A stretch of 64,000 nucleotides of DNA, from assembly GCF_042654245.1 (NCBI RefSeq), contig NZ_JBHSGI010000002.1:992001-1056000 (forward strand), given 5' to 3'. Positions 28,088-38,529 of this stretch are shown here, one piece after another (position 1 is the stretch's first letter; every line of letters begins with the position of its first letter). Both the position numbers and the translations under genes were made by a program. Source of the DNA: Seohaeicola_A nanhaiensis (lineage in GTDB: Bacteria > Pseudomonadota > Alphaproteobacteria > Rhodobacterales > Rhodobacteraceae). The notes below the pieces were generated by a model. It was not told where the DNA came from and did not search any database. It worked only from the letters and a program-made list of their open reading frames with translations.

Positions 28088-28876
28088 ATGACGATCCCCA
28101 CCTCGCTTGCGCGGGTTGCGCAAGGTGCTGCCAGCACGTCTTCCCCTGTCCTGTCCGATCCCGCTGCCCTGCGCACCCAGCAGCGCCAGCAGCTGCGCCG
28201 GTATGAGGTCAGCGCGCTTCAGCCCGACGGATCGGTTGCCGAGGTTCGCCACATCGCCCCTGCCCTGCCGCTGTTCGAGGATGCCTTCTGCGCCTTCTCG
28301 CGCGGGTCGCTGATCGAGACCGAACATGGGCCGGCGGCCATCGAGGACATCCAGCCGGGCGAGCGGGTGATCACTGCCGACGGGCATGTGCAGCCCCTGC
28401 TCTGGAAGGGCAGTACGGTGATCGTCCCGGGCCGTCCCGGCCCGAACGGGCGCAATATGCGCCTGACCCGTATCATGGCGGACAGTTTCGGGATGCAGCG
28501 GCCCTATTCCTTCGTGCTGGCCGGCCCTTCGGCCCGGCTGCTCGGGACGCCGGCGCACCTGCGCGCCGAGGCCAATGGCGCGCCGATGCTGACGCCGGTG
28601 CAGGAATTCGTCGACGGCAACAACGTGGTCGAGACCGCGCCGCCGACCGCCGTGGAGCTGTTTCACATCTGCCTGAAGCGGCACACCACCATCCGCATCG
28701 GCGGACTGGAGTTCGAGACCTATCACCCCGGCCCGCACGCGCCGCGGATGATCAGCCATTCGATGCGGTCGCTGTTCTTCAACATGTTCCCGCATATCGG
28801 CATGTTCGGTGATTTCGGCCCGCTGGCCTATACGCGTGCCGGCGAGAGCCAGCGGCCCAGTGCGATGATCGCCTGA
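28088..28876 (+). CDS. Hint-domain (hedgehog/intein-like) protein
   Basis: 262 residues. After about 65 residues without features comes FCAFSRGSLIETEHGPAAIEDIQPGERVITADGHVQPLLWKG, the start of a Hint domain with candidate nucleophile Cys68. The region ending in HAPRMISHSM closes the domain. Hint domains perform self-splicing or cleavage with an N-to-S acyl shift; free-standing Hint proteins with this VITADGHVQP pattern are numerous in Rhodobacteraceae and their role is unknown. No repeat (RTX) region and no obvious secretion signal. Flanked by a strong promoter-like sequence and a bidirectional terminator, so monocistronic. Confidence 0.85.
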   Translation: MTIPTSLARVAQGAASTSSPVLSDPAALRTQQRQQLRRYEVSALQPDGSVAEVRHIAPALPLFEDAFCAFSRGSLIETEHGPAAIEDIQPGERVITADGHVQPLLWKGSTVIVPGRPGPNGRNMRLTRIMADSFGMQRPYSFVLAGPSARLLGTPAHLRAEANGAPMLTPVQEFVDGNNVVETAPPTAVELFHICLKRHTTIRIGGLEFETYHPGPHAPRMISHSMRSLFFNMFPHIGMFGDFGPLAYTRAGESQRPSAMIA

Positions 28877-28894
28877 GATTGCAGAAGGCGATTG

Positions 28895-28922
28895 AAGGGC
28901 GCGGTCAAACCGCGCCCTTTTT
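28895..28922. terminator. Bidirectional terminator between the Hint gene and paaZ
   Basis: AAGGGCGCGGT pairs perfectly with ACCGCGCCCTT around a CAA loop and is followed by a T run on the plus strand. It sits between two convergent genes, 18 bp after one stop and 5 bp after the other. Confidence 0.85.
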
Positions 28923-28927
28923 GCGTT

Positions 28928-30955
<2,028 letters not shown>

Positions 30956-31019
30956 GTTTTGTCCTCCTCGGGGATTCGCCGGCAGAGTGGACCCTGCCGC
31001 GGGGGAAATCAACACTCTT

Positions 31020-31031
31020 GACCGTGCGGTC
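31020..31031. promoter_or_regulatory. Palindromic operator candidate between paaZ and paaI
   Basis: GACCGTGCGGTC is a perfect 12-bp palindrome in the divergent control region. GACCG/CGGTC half-sites around a short spacer are typical of TetR-family operators in phenylacetate clusters, and a TetR gene lies at the end of the paaI operon. Confidence 0.55.
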
Positions 31032-31071
31032 GGCTTTGTGCAAGTTGACCGGGACCAGGGGAGGGTTGGGG

Positions 31072-31500
31072 ATGACACCACAGGAACGCGCCGAGAAGAG
31101 CGCCGAGGCGATGTGGGCGACCGATTCCGCGTCGAAATGGCTGGGGATGTCGCTGGATGCAGTCGGCCCCGGCACGGCGACCATGTCGTTCACGGTGCAG
31201 GAGCATCACCTGAACGGACACCGCATCTGTCATGGCGGCTATATCTTCACATTGGCCGACAGTGCCTTTGCCTTTGCCTGCAACAGCTACAACCAGGTGA
31301 CGGTTGCGCAGACCAACAGCATCACCTTTGTGTCGCCCGGCCAGCCCTATGAGCAGTTGACGGCCCGCGCCACGGAAGTATCGAGGAGCGGACGCTCGGG
31401 CGTCTATGACATCACCGTGACCGGAGAGGACGGACGCACGGTCGCGCTGTTCCGCGGCCAGTCCCGGACCCTCAAAGGCCAGAATTTCAAGGAGACCTGA
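31072..31500 (+). CDS. paaI: Phenylacetate pathway hotdog thioesterase
   Basis: 142 residues of the PaaI subgroup of hotdog thioesterases, which release CoA from dead-end hydroxyphenylacetyl-CoA products. The segment NGHRICHGGYIFTLADSAFAFACNS carries the HGG and the conserved acidic residue of the active site; TNSITFVSPGQPYEQLTA follows. The ATG at 31072 was chosen for its GGGGAGGG ribosome-binding site; the next gene begins directly after its stop codon. Confidence 0.93.
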   Translation: MTPQERAEKSAEAMWATDSASKWLGMSLDAVGPGTATMSFTVQEHHLNGHRICHGGYIFTLADSAFAFACNSYNQVTVAQTNSITFVSPGQPYEQLTARATEVSRSGRSGVYDITVTGEDGRTVALFRGQSRTLKGQNFKET

Positions 31501-32694
31501 ATGACCCATGCCTATCTCTGCGACGGGCTGCGCACGCCCATCGGCCGCTACGCCGGCTCGCTTTCTTCTGTGCGCCCCGACGACCTGCTGGCCGGGGTGA
31601 TCAAGGCGGTGATGGACCGCAACGCCGGGCTGGTGGTGGACGAGGTGCTGGCCGGCTGCGCCAACCAGGCAGGCGAGGACAACCGCAACGTCGCGCGCAT
31701 GTCGGCGCTGTTGGCCGGGCTGCCCGACACGGTGCCGGGCGCGACGATCAACCGGCTGTGCGGATCGGGGCTGGATGCCGTCGGGTCTGCCGCGCGCGCC
31801 GTGCGCACGGGCGAGGCGGACGTGGTCATTGCCTGTGGCGTCGAGAGCATGAGCCGCGCGCCGCTGGTCATGCCCAAGGCCGACAGCGCCTTTTCGCGCC
31901 GGGCCGAGATCTATGACACGACCATCGGCTGGCGGTTCGTCAACAAGGCGATGCACAAGCATTACGGCACCGACTCGATGCCCGAGACGGCCGAGAACGT
32001 TGCCGCCGACTACAACATCGACCGCTCCGCGCAGGATGCCTTTGCCCTGCGGTCGCAGCAGAAGGCGCTGAAGGCGATTGCCTCGGGCCGGATGGCGCAG
32101 GAGATCGCGCCGGTCTCGATCCGCCAGCGCAAGGGCGATCCGGTGATCGTCGACACCGACGAGCACCCGCGCGACACCACGCTGGAGAAACTCGCGGCGC
32201 TGCCGACGCCCTTCCGCGAGGGCGGTACGGTGACGGCGGGCAACGCGAGCGGCGTCAACGACGGTGCGGCGGCGGTGATTGTCGCCTCGGAATCGGCGGT
32301 GAAGAAATACGGCCTGACGCCGCGCGCGCGAATCACGGGCATGGCGACGGTCGGCGTGCCGCCACGGATCATGGGCATCGGCCCGGCGCCGGCGGTCGAA
32401 CGTCTGATGGCGCAGCACGGGCTGAGCATCGGTGACATCGACCTGATCGAGCTGAACGAGGCCTTTGCCGCGCAGGGGCTGGCAGTGATGCGCCAGCTGG
32501 GCCTGGCCGACGACGCCGAGCATGTGAACCCGAACGGCGGCGCGATCGCGCTGGGCCACCCGCTGGGCATGTCGGGCACCCGGCTGGCGCTGACCGCCTC
32601 GCAGCAGATGGTCAACGAGGGGCTCAACCGCGCCATCTGCACCATGTGCATCGGCGTCGGTCAGGGCATCGCCGTTCTGCTGGAAAAGGTGTAA
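31501..32694 (+). CDS. paaJ: 3-oxoadipyl-CoA thiolase
   Basis: 397 residues, thiolase family. It cleaves 3-oxoadipyl-CoA (and the dehydro C8 intermediate of phenylacetate degradation) to acetyl-CoA and succinyl-CoA. Active-site residues are Cys87 in NRLCGSGLDA, His in the GHPLGMSG motif and the second Cys in CIGVGQG. The same protein is often named PcaF; the phenylacetate neighbours favour paaJ. Its ATG comes immediately after the paaI stop, and paaK starts 1 bp after its own stop. Confidence 0.94.
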   Translation: MTHAYLCDGLRTPIGRYAGSLSSVRPDDLLAGVIKAVMDRNAGLVVDEVLAGCANQAGEDNRNVARMSALLAGLPDTVPGATINRLCGSGLDAVGSAARAVRTGEADVVIACGVESMSRAPLVMPKADSAFSRRAEIYDTTIGWRFVNKAMHKHYGTDSMPETAENVAADYNIDRSAQDAFALRSQQKALKAIASGRMAQEIAPVSIRQRKGDPVIVDTDEHPRDTTLEKLAALPTPFREGGTVTAGNASGVNDGAAAVIVASESAVKKYGLTPRARITGMATVGVPPRIMGIGPAPAVERLMAQHGLSIGDIDLIELNEAFAAQGLAVMRQLGLADDAEHVNPNGGAIALGHPLGMSGTRLALTASQQMVNEGLNRAICTMCIGVGQGIAVLLEKV

Positions 32695-32695
32695 C

Positions 32696-34006
32696 ATGAA
32701 GGACCTCACGCCGCGTCGCGAAGACCTGAACCCGATCGAGATTGCCAGCCGCGACGAGATCGCGGCGCTGCAGCTGGAGCGGATGAAGTGGTCGCTGTCT
32801 CATGCCTATGAGAACGTGCCCCACTACAGGGCCAGCTTCGACGCGGCGGGGGTCCATCCGGACGATCTGAAGAGCCTGGCCGATCTGGCCAGGTTCCCCT
32901 TCACGGTGAAGCAGGATCTGCGCGCGAACTACCCCTTTGGCATGTTCGCGATCCCTCGGGAGAAGGTGCGGCGGATCCATGCGTCGTCGGGGACGACGGG
33001 GCAGCCGACGGTTGTCGGCTATTCCGACAATGACCTGAAGGTCTGGGGCGAGGTGGTGGCGCGGTCATTGCGCGCCTCGGGTCTGTGCCCCGGCGACATC
33101 CTGCACAACGCCTATGGCTATGGGCTGTTCACCGGCGGGCTTGGCATCCACCTGGGCGCGGATGCCCTGGGGCTGACCACGGTGCCGGTCTCGGGCGGGA
33201 TGACCCAGCGGCAGGTGCGGCTGATCGAGGATTTCCAGCCCAAGGGGATCACGGTGACCCCGTCCTATGCGCTGTCGATCCTCGACGAATACGCGGCGCA
33301 GGGGCTGGACCCGCGGGACAGCTCGCTGGAGGTGGGCATCTTCGGGGCCGAGCCCTGGACGAATGCGATGCGCAAGGAGATCGAGGCCGCCTTCGACATG
33401 CACGCGGTCGATATCTACGGGCTTTCGGAAGTCATGGGCCCCGGCGTTGCCAACGAATGCGTGGAAACCAAGGACGGGCTGCACATCTGGGAGGATCACT
33501 TCTATCCCGAGGTGATCGACCCGGTGACCGGCGCGGTGCTGCCGGATGGCGAGCAGGGCGAGCTGGTGTTCACCTCGCTGTCGAAGGAGGCCTTCCCGAT
33601 CATCCGCTACCGCACGCGCGATCTGACGCGGCTGCTGCCGGGAACGGCGCGGTCGATGCGGCGGATGGAGAAGATCACCGGACGGTCGGACGACATGATC
33701 ATCCTGCGCGGCGTCAATGTCTTCCCGACCCAGATCGAGGAACAGCTGATCGCGGTCGAAGGGCTGGCGGCGCATTTCCAGATCCACCTGGCGCGGCCCG
33801 GACGGATGGACGAGCTGACCGTGCGCTGCGAGGCGGTGGAGGGCCATACTTCGGACGATGCGCGCAAGGCGGCGGCGAAGGATCTGGCCCATCGCGTCAA
33901 GGCGACGGTGGGGATCAGCATCAGGGTCGAGGTGGCCGACCCAGGCGGGGTCGAGCGCAGCCAGGGCAAGGCGGTGCGGATCGTCGACACCCGCCCCAAG
34001 AGCTGA
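32696..34006 (+). CDS. paaK: Phenylacetate-CoA ligase
   Basis: 436 residues of the adenylate-forming superfamily. It activates phenylacetate to phenylacetyl-CoA with ATP, the first step of the pathway. The P-loop is IHASSGTTGQPTVVGY; other family segments are YGLFTGGLGIHLGADALG, IYGLSEVMGPGVANEC and ITGRSDDMIILRGVNVFPTQIE. Length is normal. The stop overlaps the TetR start by one base, giving a compact paaI-paaJ-paaK-tetR operon. Confidence 0.95.
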   Translation: MKDLTPRREDLNPIEIASRDEIAALQLERMKWSLSHAYENVPHYRASFDAAGVHPDDLKSLADLARFPFTVKQDLRANYPFGMFAIPREKVRRIHASSGTTGQPTVVGYSDNDLKVWGEVVARSLRASGLCPGDILHNAYGYGLFTGGLGIHLGADALGLTTVPVSGGMTQRQVRLIEDFQPKGITVTPSYALSILDEYAAQGLDPRDSSLEVGIFGAEPWTNAMRKEIEAAFDMHAVDIYGLSEVMGPGVANECVETKDGLHIWEDHFYPEVIDPVTGAVLPDGEQGELVFTSLSKEAFPIIRYRTRDLTRLLPGTARSMRRMEKITGRSDDMIILRGVNVFPTQIEEQLIAVEGLAAHFQIHLARPGRMDELTVRCEAVEGHTSDDARKAAAKDLAHRVKATVGISIRVEVADPGGVERSQGKAVRIVDTRPKS

Positions 34007-34587
34007 TGCCGCGCGGCGTCGCACGCGACCACGACGAGAAACGCGCCGCCCTGCGCAAGGGGGCGGCGCAGTATTTCGCGCAGATGGGCTATGACCGCGC
34101 CTCGATGACCGGCGCGGCGAAGACCTGCGGCGTGTCCAAGGCGCTGCTCTATCACTACTACGCCAGCAAGGAGGCGCTGCTCTTCGACATTCTCGAAGAT
34201 CATCTGGCCGGTCTGGTGGACCGCGCCGAAACCGCGCGGGATGAGGGTATCACCGGGCTGATCCGTGAGATCCTGGCCGCCTATGCCGATGCGGACGCCG
34301 AGCACAAGCTGCAGATCGACGCCCTTGCGACCCTGCCGCCCGAGATGCAGGCGCCGCTGATCGCCCTGCAGCGCGAGTTGGTCAGCCTGATGGGCGAGGC
34401 GGTGCGCGCGCGGCGCGGCGATCTGAGCGCCGACCGGCTGCGCGCGGCGACCATGTCGGTCTTTGGCCTGCTGAACTGGTTCTACATGTGGCACCGCCCC
34501 GGCAAGGGGCTGAGCCGCGACCAATATGCCGAGCTGGCCGCCGAATTCGTGCTGGGCGGGCTGGCCGGGCTGTCGGCGGCAGACTGA
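34006..34587 (+). CDS. paaR: TetR-family regulator, probable repressor of the paa genes
   Basis: 193 residues. The amino-terminal helix-turn-helix is MTGAAKTCGVSKALLYHYYASKEALL, typical of TetR; the rest is a helical ligand-binding domain. Such proteins in phenylacetate clusters bind phenylacetyl-CoA and repress the operon. The gene overlaps paaK by one base and the palindrome GACCGTGCGGTC sits in the paaZ-paaI gap, so autoregulation together with the pathway is likely. The gene name rests on context, not on a proven match. Confidence 0.8.
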   Translation: MPRGVARDHDEKRAALRKGAAQYFAQMGYDRASMTGAAKTCGVSKALLYHYYASKEALLFDILEDHLAGLVDRAETARDEGITGLIREILAAYADADAEHKLQIDALATLPPEMQAPLIALQRELVSLMGEAVRARRGDLSADRLRAATMSVFGLLNWFYMWHRPGKGLSRDQYAELAAEFVLGGLAGLSAAD

Positions 34588-34588
34588 G

Positions 34589-35350
<762 letters not shown>

Positions 35351-35373
35351 GGCAGAAGCCTCGCCCGGATCGG

Positions 35374-35388
35374 TTAACAAGGCGTTAG
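35374..35388. promoter_or_regulatory. CtrA-like box upstream of radC
   Basis: TTAACAAGGCGTTAG, followed by C, fits TTAA-N7-TTAA with one mismatch. It is 23 bp upstream of the radC start, also just before the ThDP-enzyme stop. Confidence 0.5.
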
Positions 35389-35399
35389 CAGGTCAGCGG

Positions 35400-36944
35400 T
35401 CAGACCACGACCTCGATCAGATTTGTCCCGCCTGCGGCCAGCGCATCCTCGATCGCCTGCGTCAGCGCGCCGGCCTCGTCTACGCGGACGGCGGGCACGC
35501 CCATGCCACGCGCCATCGCCACGAAATCCAGCGCCGGGCGGTCGAGTGAGAGCATGTCGATGGCGCGCGGGCCGGGGTTCTGCACACCCACGTTGGTCAG
35601 TTCGCCCCGCAGGATCTGATAGGTCTGGTTGGCGAGGATCAGGATCGTGATGTCGAGATTCTCGCGCGCCATCGTCCAGAGCGACTGAATCGTGTACATC
35701 GCCGAACCGTCGCCCACCAGCGCCAGGACCTTGCGGTCGGGGCAGGCCACGGCGCAGCCGATGGCCAGCGGCAGGCCATAGCCGATGGACCCGCCGCAGT
35801 TGTTGAGCCAGGTATGCGGCTCGGCCCCGGCGGTGGCCGGGAAGAACGCCCGCCCGGTGGTGATCGATTCATCGACCACGATGGCGTTGGCCGGGATCGT
35901 CGCGGCAAGCGCCTGGGCGATGGTGTTGGCATCGGTCTTGCCGGTGGGCGGCGGCACCAGCTTGCGGTCGGCCATGCCCTTGGGCGAGGCATCGCCGGCG
36001 TCGAGCGCCGCGACCAGCCCGTCGAGCGCGCCGGAGAGGTCGTCGCCTGCCCCGGCGAGTTCGATGATTTCGGCATCCTCGCGCGTCAGCACCGCCGGCT
36101 TGCCCGGATAGGCAAAGAAACCGATGGGCGCGCGGGCGCCCAGCAGCACGACCTGCTTGAACGAGCGAAGGGCCTGAAGCGCCATGTCGATGGGATAAGG
36201 CACGCGGTTGACGATGACCCGGCCCGCGCCACGGTCGAGACGGGCGTTCGACCATTCCGAGAGCAGCGAACAGCCCGTCTTGGCGGCGATCCGTCCGGCC
36301 TTTTCAAGGTTCTCGGCAGTCAGGGCGGCGCCGCCCAGCAACAGCAGCGTTTCCGATCCGTGCAGCGCCTCGGCGGCGCGGTTCAGCATGGCGGGATCGA
36401 CGGCGGGGCGGGCGGCGGGTGCGGGGGCGGTGTGCACGCTGGCGCCTTCGGTCCAGGCGGTGTCCGACGGCAGGATCAGCGTGGCGATCCGGCCCGGCGC
36501 CTCTTGCGCCGCCGCCACGGCGCGGGCGCCGTCGGCGCCGACATCCGCCGCGGTCAGCGAGGAGTGGACCCAATGCGAGACCGGGCGCGCCAGGCCTTCG
36601 ATATCCGACATCAGCGGCGCGTCGAGCTTGCGGTGTGTCTCGGCATGTTCGCCGACGATGTTGACGACACCCGAATGCGCCTTCTTGGCGTTGTGCAGGT
36701 TGGCGATGCCGTTGGCGAGACCGGGGCCGAGGTGCAGCAGCGTGCAGGCGGGTTTGCCCGCCATGCGCCAATAGCCGTCGGCCGCACCGGTCGCCACGCC
36801 TTCGAACAGCGCGAGGACCGACCGCATACCCGGGACATGGTCGAGCGCGGCGACGAAATGCATCTCGGATGTGCCCGGATTGGTAAAGCAAGTATCCACC
36901 CCGCTGGCGATCAGACTCTTTACCAGACTTTCGGCACCATTCAT
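35400..36944 (-). CDS. Thiamine-diphosphate-dependent enzyme, acetolactate-synthase-like, substrate unknown
   Basis: 514 residues with the three domains of the ThDP family. The cofactor-activating Glu is in LALFEGVATGAADGYWRMAGKP (about residue 48), and the ThDP/metal-binding motif starts GDGSAMYTIQSLWTMAREN and ends in NQTYQIL. It lacks the features that mark IlvB, and there is no small subunit (ilvH) nearby; it looks nearer to benzoylformate or other 2-oxoacid decarboxylases. The ATG at 36944 follows AGGAG. It stands alone between radC and the copper chaperone gene, so the substrate cannot be inferred. Confidence 0.8.
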   Translation of the reverse strand: MNGAESLVKSLIASGVDTCFTNPGTSEMHFVAALDHVPGMRSVLALFEGVATGAADGYWRMAGKPACTLLHLGPGLANGIANLHNAKKAHSGVVNIVGEHAETHRKLDAPLMSDIEGLARPVSHWVHSSLTAADVGADGARAVAAAQEAPGRIATLILPSDTAWTEGASVHTAPAPAARPAVDPAMLNRAAEALHGSETLLLLGGAALTAENLEKAGRIAAKTGCSLLSEWSNARLDRGAGRVIVNRVPYPIDMALQALRSFKQVVLLGARAPIGFFAYPGKPAVLTREDAEIIELAGAGDDLSGALDGLVAALDAGDASPKGMADRKLVPPPTGKTDANTIAQALAATIPANAIVVDESITTGRAFFPATAGAEPHTWLNNCGGSIGYGLPLAIGCAVACPDRKVLALVGDGSAMYTIQSLWTMARENLDITILILANQTYQILRGELTNVGVQNPGPRAIDMLSLDRPALDFVAMARGMGVPAVRVDEAGALTQAIEDALAAGGTNLIEVVV

Positions 36945-37111
36945 CGTATATCTCCTGTCGCGGAACCGTTTACCGCCGGGAAAACCGTTCTGTCGTGAGT
37001 TGCATTCACGCCGGCCCCCCGGCCGGCGCGCGGATCGTCGCCCAACCCGCAGGGGACGTCAAGCAATCGGCCGCCGGATTGGGCGCGCTGGCACAAATTC
37101 GACAAGCGGAC

Positions 37112-37142
37112 TTGACCTTCCAGCTGCTGGAATCCCTAGATT
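37112..37142 (+). promoter_or_regulatory. CueR-type (MerR family) promoter of copZ
   Basis: TTGACC (-35, 37112-37117) and TAGATT (-10, 37137-37142) are separated by 19 bp, the overlong spacer used by MerR-family activators. The spacer carries the dyad CCTTCCAGCTGCTGGAATCC (37116-37135), close to the CueR operator CCTTCC-N7-GGAAGG. No cueR gene is in the window. Confidence 0.8.
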
Positions 37143-37191
37143 GCGTAACATCGGGCACTCAGGCCCGACTCTTTTCAGCGGGATACCTGCC

Positions 37192-37386
37192 ATGACCACC
37201 ACCTTCCACGTTCCCGACATGACCTGCGGCCATTGCGAAAAGGCGGTGCGCGGCGCCCTGGGCGCCGCCCTGCCCGGCGCAGGGGTCGAGGTCGATCTGG
37301 CCGCGCATACCGTCAAGGTGGACGGCGACGCCGCCACCGCGCGCGCGGCGCTGGTAGAGGCGGGATACACGCCGGTCGAGGGCTGA
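37192..37386 (+). CDS. copZ: Copper chaperone, heavy-metal-associated domain
   Basis: 64 residues forming a single HMA domain with the metal-binding motif MTCGHC near residue 10. It would carry Cu(I) in the cytoplasm to an exporting P-type ATPase. The end GYTPVEG is typical. The CueR-type promoter 50 bp upstream supports copper-induced expression. There is no copA or cueR beside it; the adjacent exporter gene encodes a CDF protein on the other strand. Confidence 0.92.
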   Translation: MTTTFHVPDMTCGHCEKAVRGALGAALPGAGVEVDLAAHTVKVDGDAATARAALVEAGYTPVEG

Positions 37387-37401
37387 CGCCCAAGGGCCGC
37401 T

Positions 37402-38442
37402 TCAAGCCGGATGGGGCAGCCCCATCCGGTGGGCGTGGCCCTCGCCTGCTGCATGATCGTGATCATGTCCCGCATGGGGATCGGGCGGGGTCGCGCCCGG
37501 ATCCAGCACGCAGACCGCATCGCCCTGCCCCCAGTCGATTTCGATGGTGGAATGGGCGATGCCGAAGTCTTGGCCGAGCAGCTCTTTCACCGCGCGCACC
37601 GTTCCGGCCGGATCGGCGCCTTCGGAGAGTTGTATTTCCATGGTCGCGGCGGGCTGGCCCGAGGTGATCGACCAGACGTGCACATGGTCGACCCCGGTCA
37701 GGCCCGGCACCTTGTCGAGCAGGGCTTCCTTCATGTCGGACAGGACGACATTGCCCGGCGCGCCCTCCATCAGCACATTCAGCGAGGCCTTGAGCAGCAG
37801 CCAGGCCGAGCGCAGCACCAGCGCCGAGAGCAGGACCGACAGGATCGGGTCGATGGGCGTCCAGCCGGTGAACCAGATCGTGATCGCCGCCACGATGGCC
37901 GCGACGGAACCCAGCAGGTCGCCCAGAACATGGACCATCGCGCCCTTGATGTTCAGATGTTCGGTATCGCCGCGCGTCAGCAGCCAGTAGACCCCGAGGT
38001 TGACCACGAGGCCGAGCACCGCGACGATCATCATCGGCCCCGCGAGCACGTGCGCCGGGCTGAGCAGGCGGTGCACCGCCTCCCAGGCGATCCAGCCGAC
38101 CAGCGCGATCAGGGTGACCGCATTGACCAGGCCGGCGAGGATTTCGAAGCGCATGTAGCCGAAGGTGCGTTTGTCGTCGCGTTTGCGACGGCCAAAGCGG
38201 AAGCCGGCCCAGGCCAGCGCCAGCGCGGCGGCGTCGGTGAACATGTGCCCGGCGTCGGCGATCAGCGCCAGCGAGCCGGACAGGATGCCGCCGACCAGCT
38301 CAGCGAGCATGAAGCCGAAGGTCAGGACCAGACCGGCCAGAACCACCTTTTCGTTATTGGCGCCGACCTCGGGGGCGTGGCTGTGCATCCCGTCGGAGTG
38401 ATCGTGGTCGTGCCGGTGATCGTGGTCGTGCTCGTGTGCCAT
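37402..38442 (-). CDS. Cation diffusion facilitator, CzcD/ZitB-type zinc exporter
   Basis: 346 residues. The amino-terminus is histidine-rich (MAHEHDHDHRHDHDHSDGMH) and the carboxy-terminus has a second His-rich stretch (HAGHDHDHAAGEGHAH), as in zinc-transporting CDFs. Six transmembrane helices follow; the transport-site pairs are in IADAGHMFTDA (TM2) and VHVLGDLLGS (TM5), the HD/HD pattern of zinc transporters. The cytoplasmic domain contains HVHVWSITSGQPAATMEI. It exchanges Zn(II), perhaps also Cd or Co, for protons. Convergent with copZ, 15 bp apart. Confidence 0.93.
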   Translation of the reverse strand: MAHEHDHDHRHDHDHSDGMHSHAPEVGANNEKVVLAGLVLTFGFMLAELVGGILSGSLALIADAGHMFTDAAALALAWAGFRFGRRKRDDKRTFGYMRFEILAGLVNAVTLIALVGWIAWEAVHRLLSPAHVLAGPMMIVAVLGLVVNLGVYWLLTRGDTEHLNIKGAMVHVLGDLLGSVAAIVAAITIWFTGWTPIDPILSVLLSALVLRSAWLLLKASLNVLMEGAPGNVVLSDMKEALLDKVPGLTGVDHVHVWSITSGQPAATMEIQLSEGADPAGTVRAVKELLGQDFGIAHSTIEIDWGQGDAVCVLDPGATPPDPHAGHDHDHAAGEGHAHRMGLPHPA

Positions 38443-38529
38443 CTTCAGTCCTTCCGCCCGCGTCCCTGTCGTGCGGGCAGGGGAAAGGTAGTTCCGGGCC
38501 GTGGCAACGGCAACCGGATAGCCCGACCT

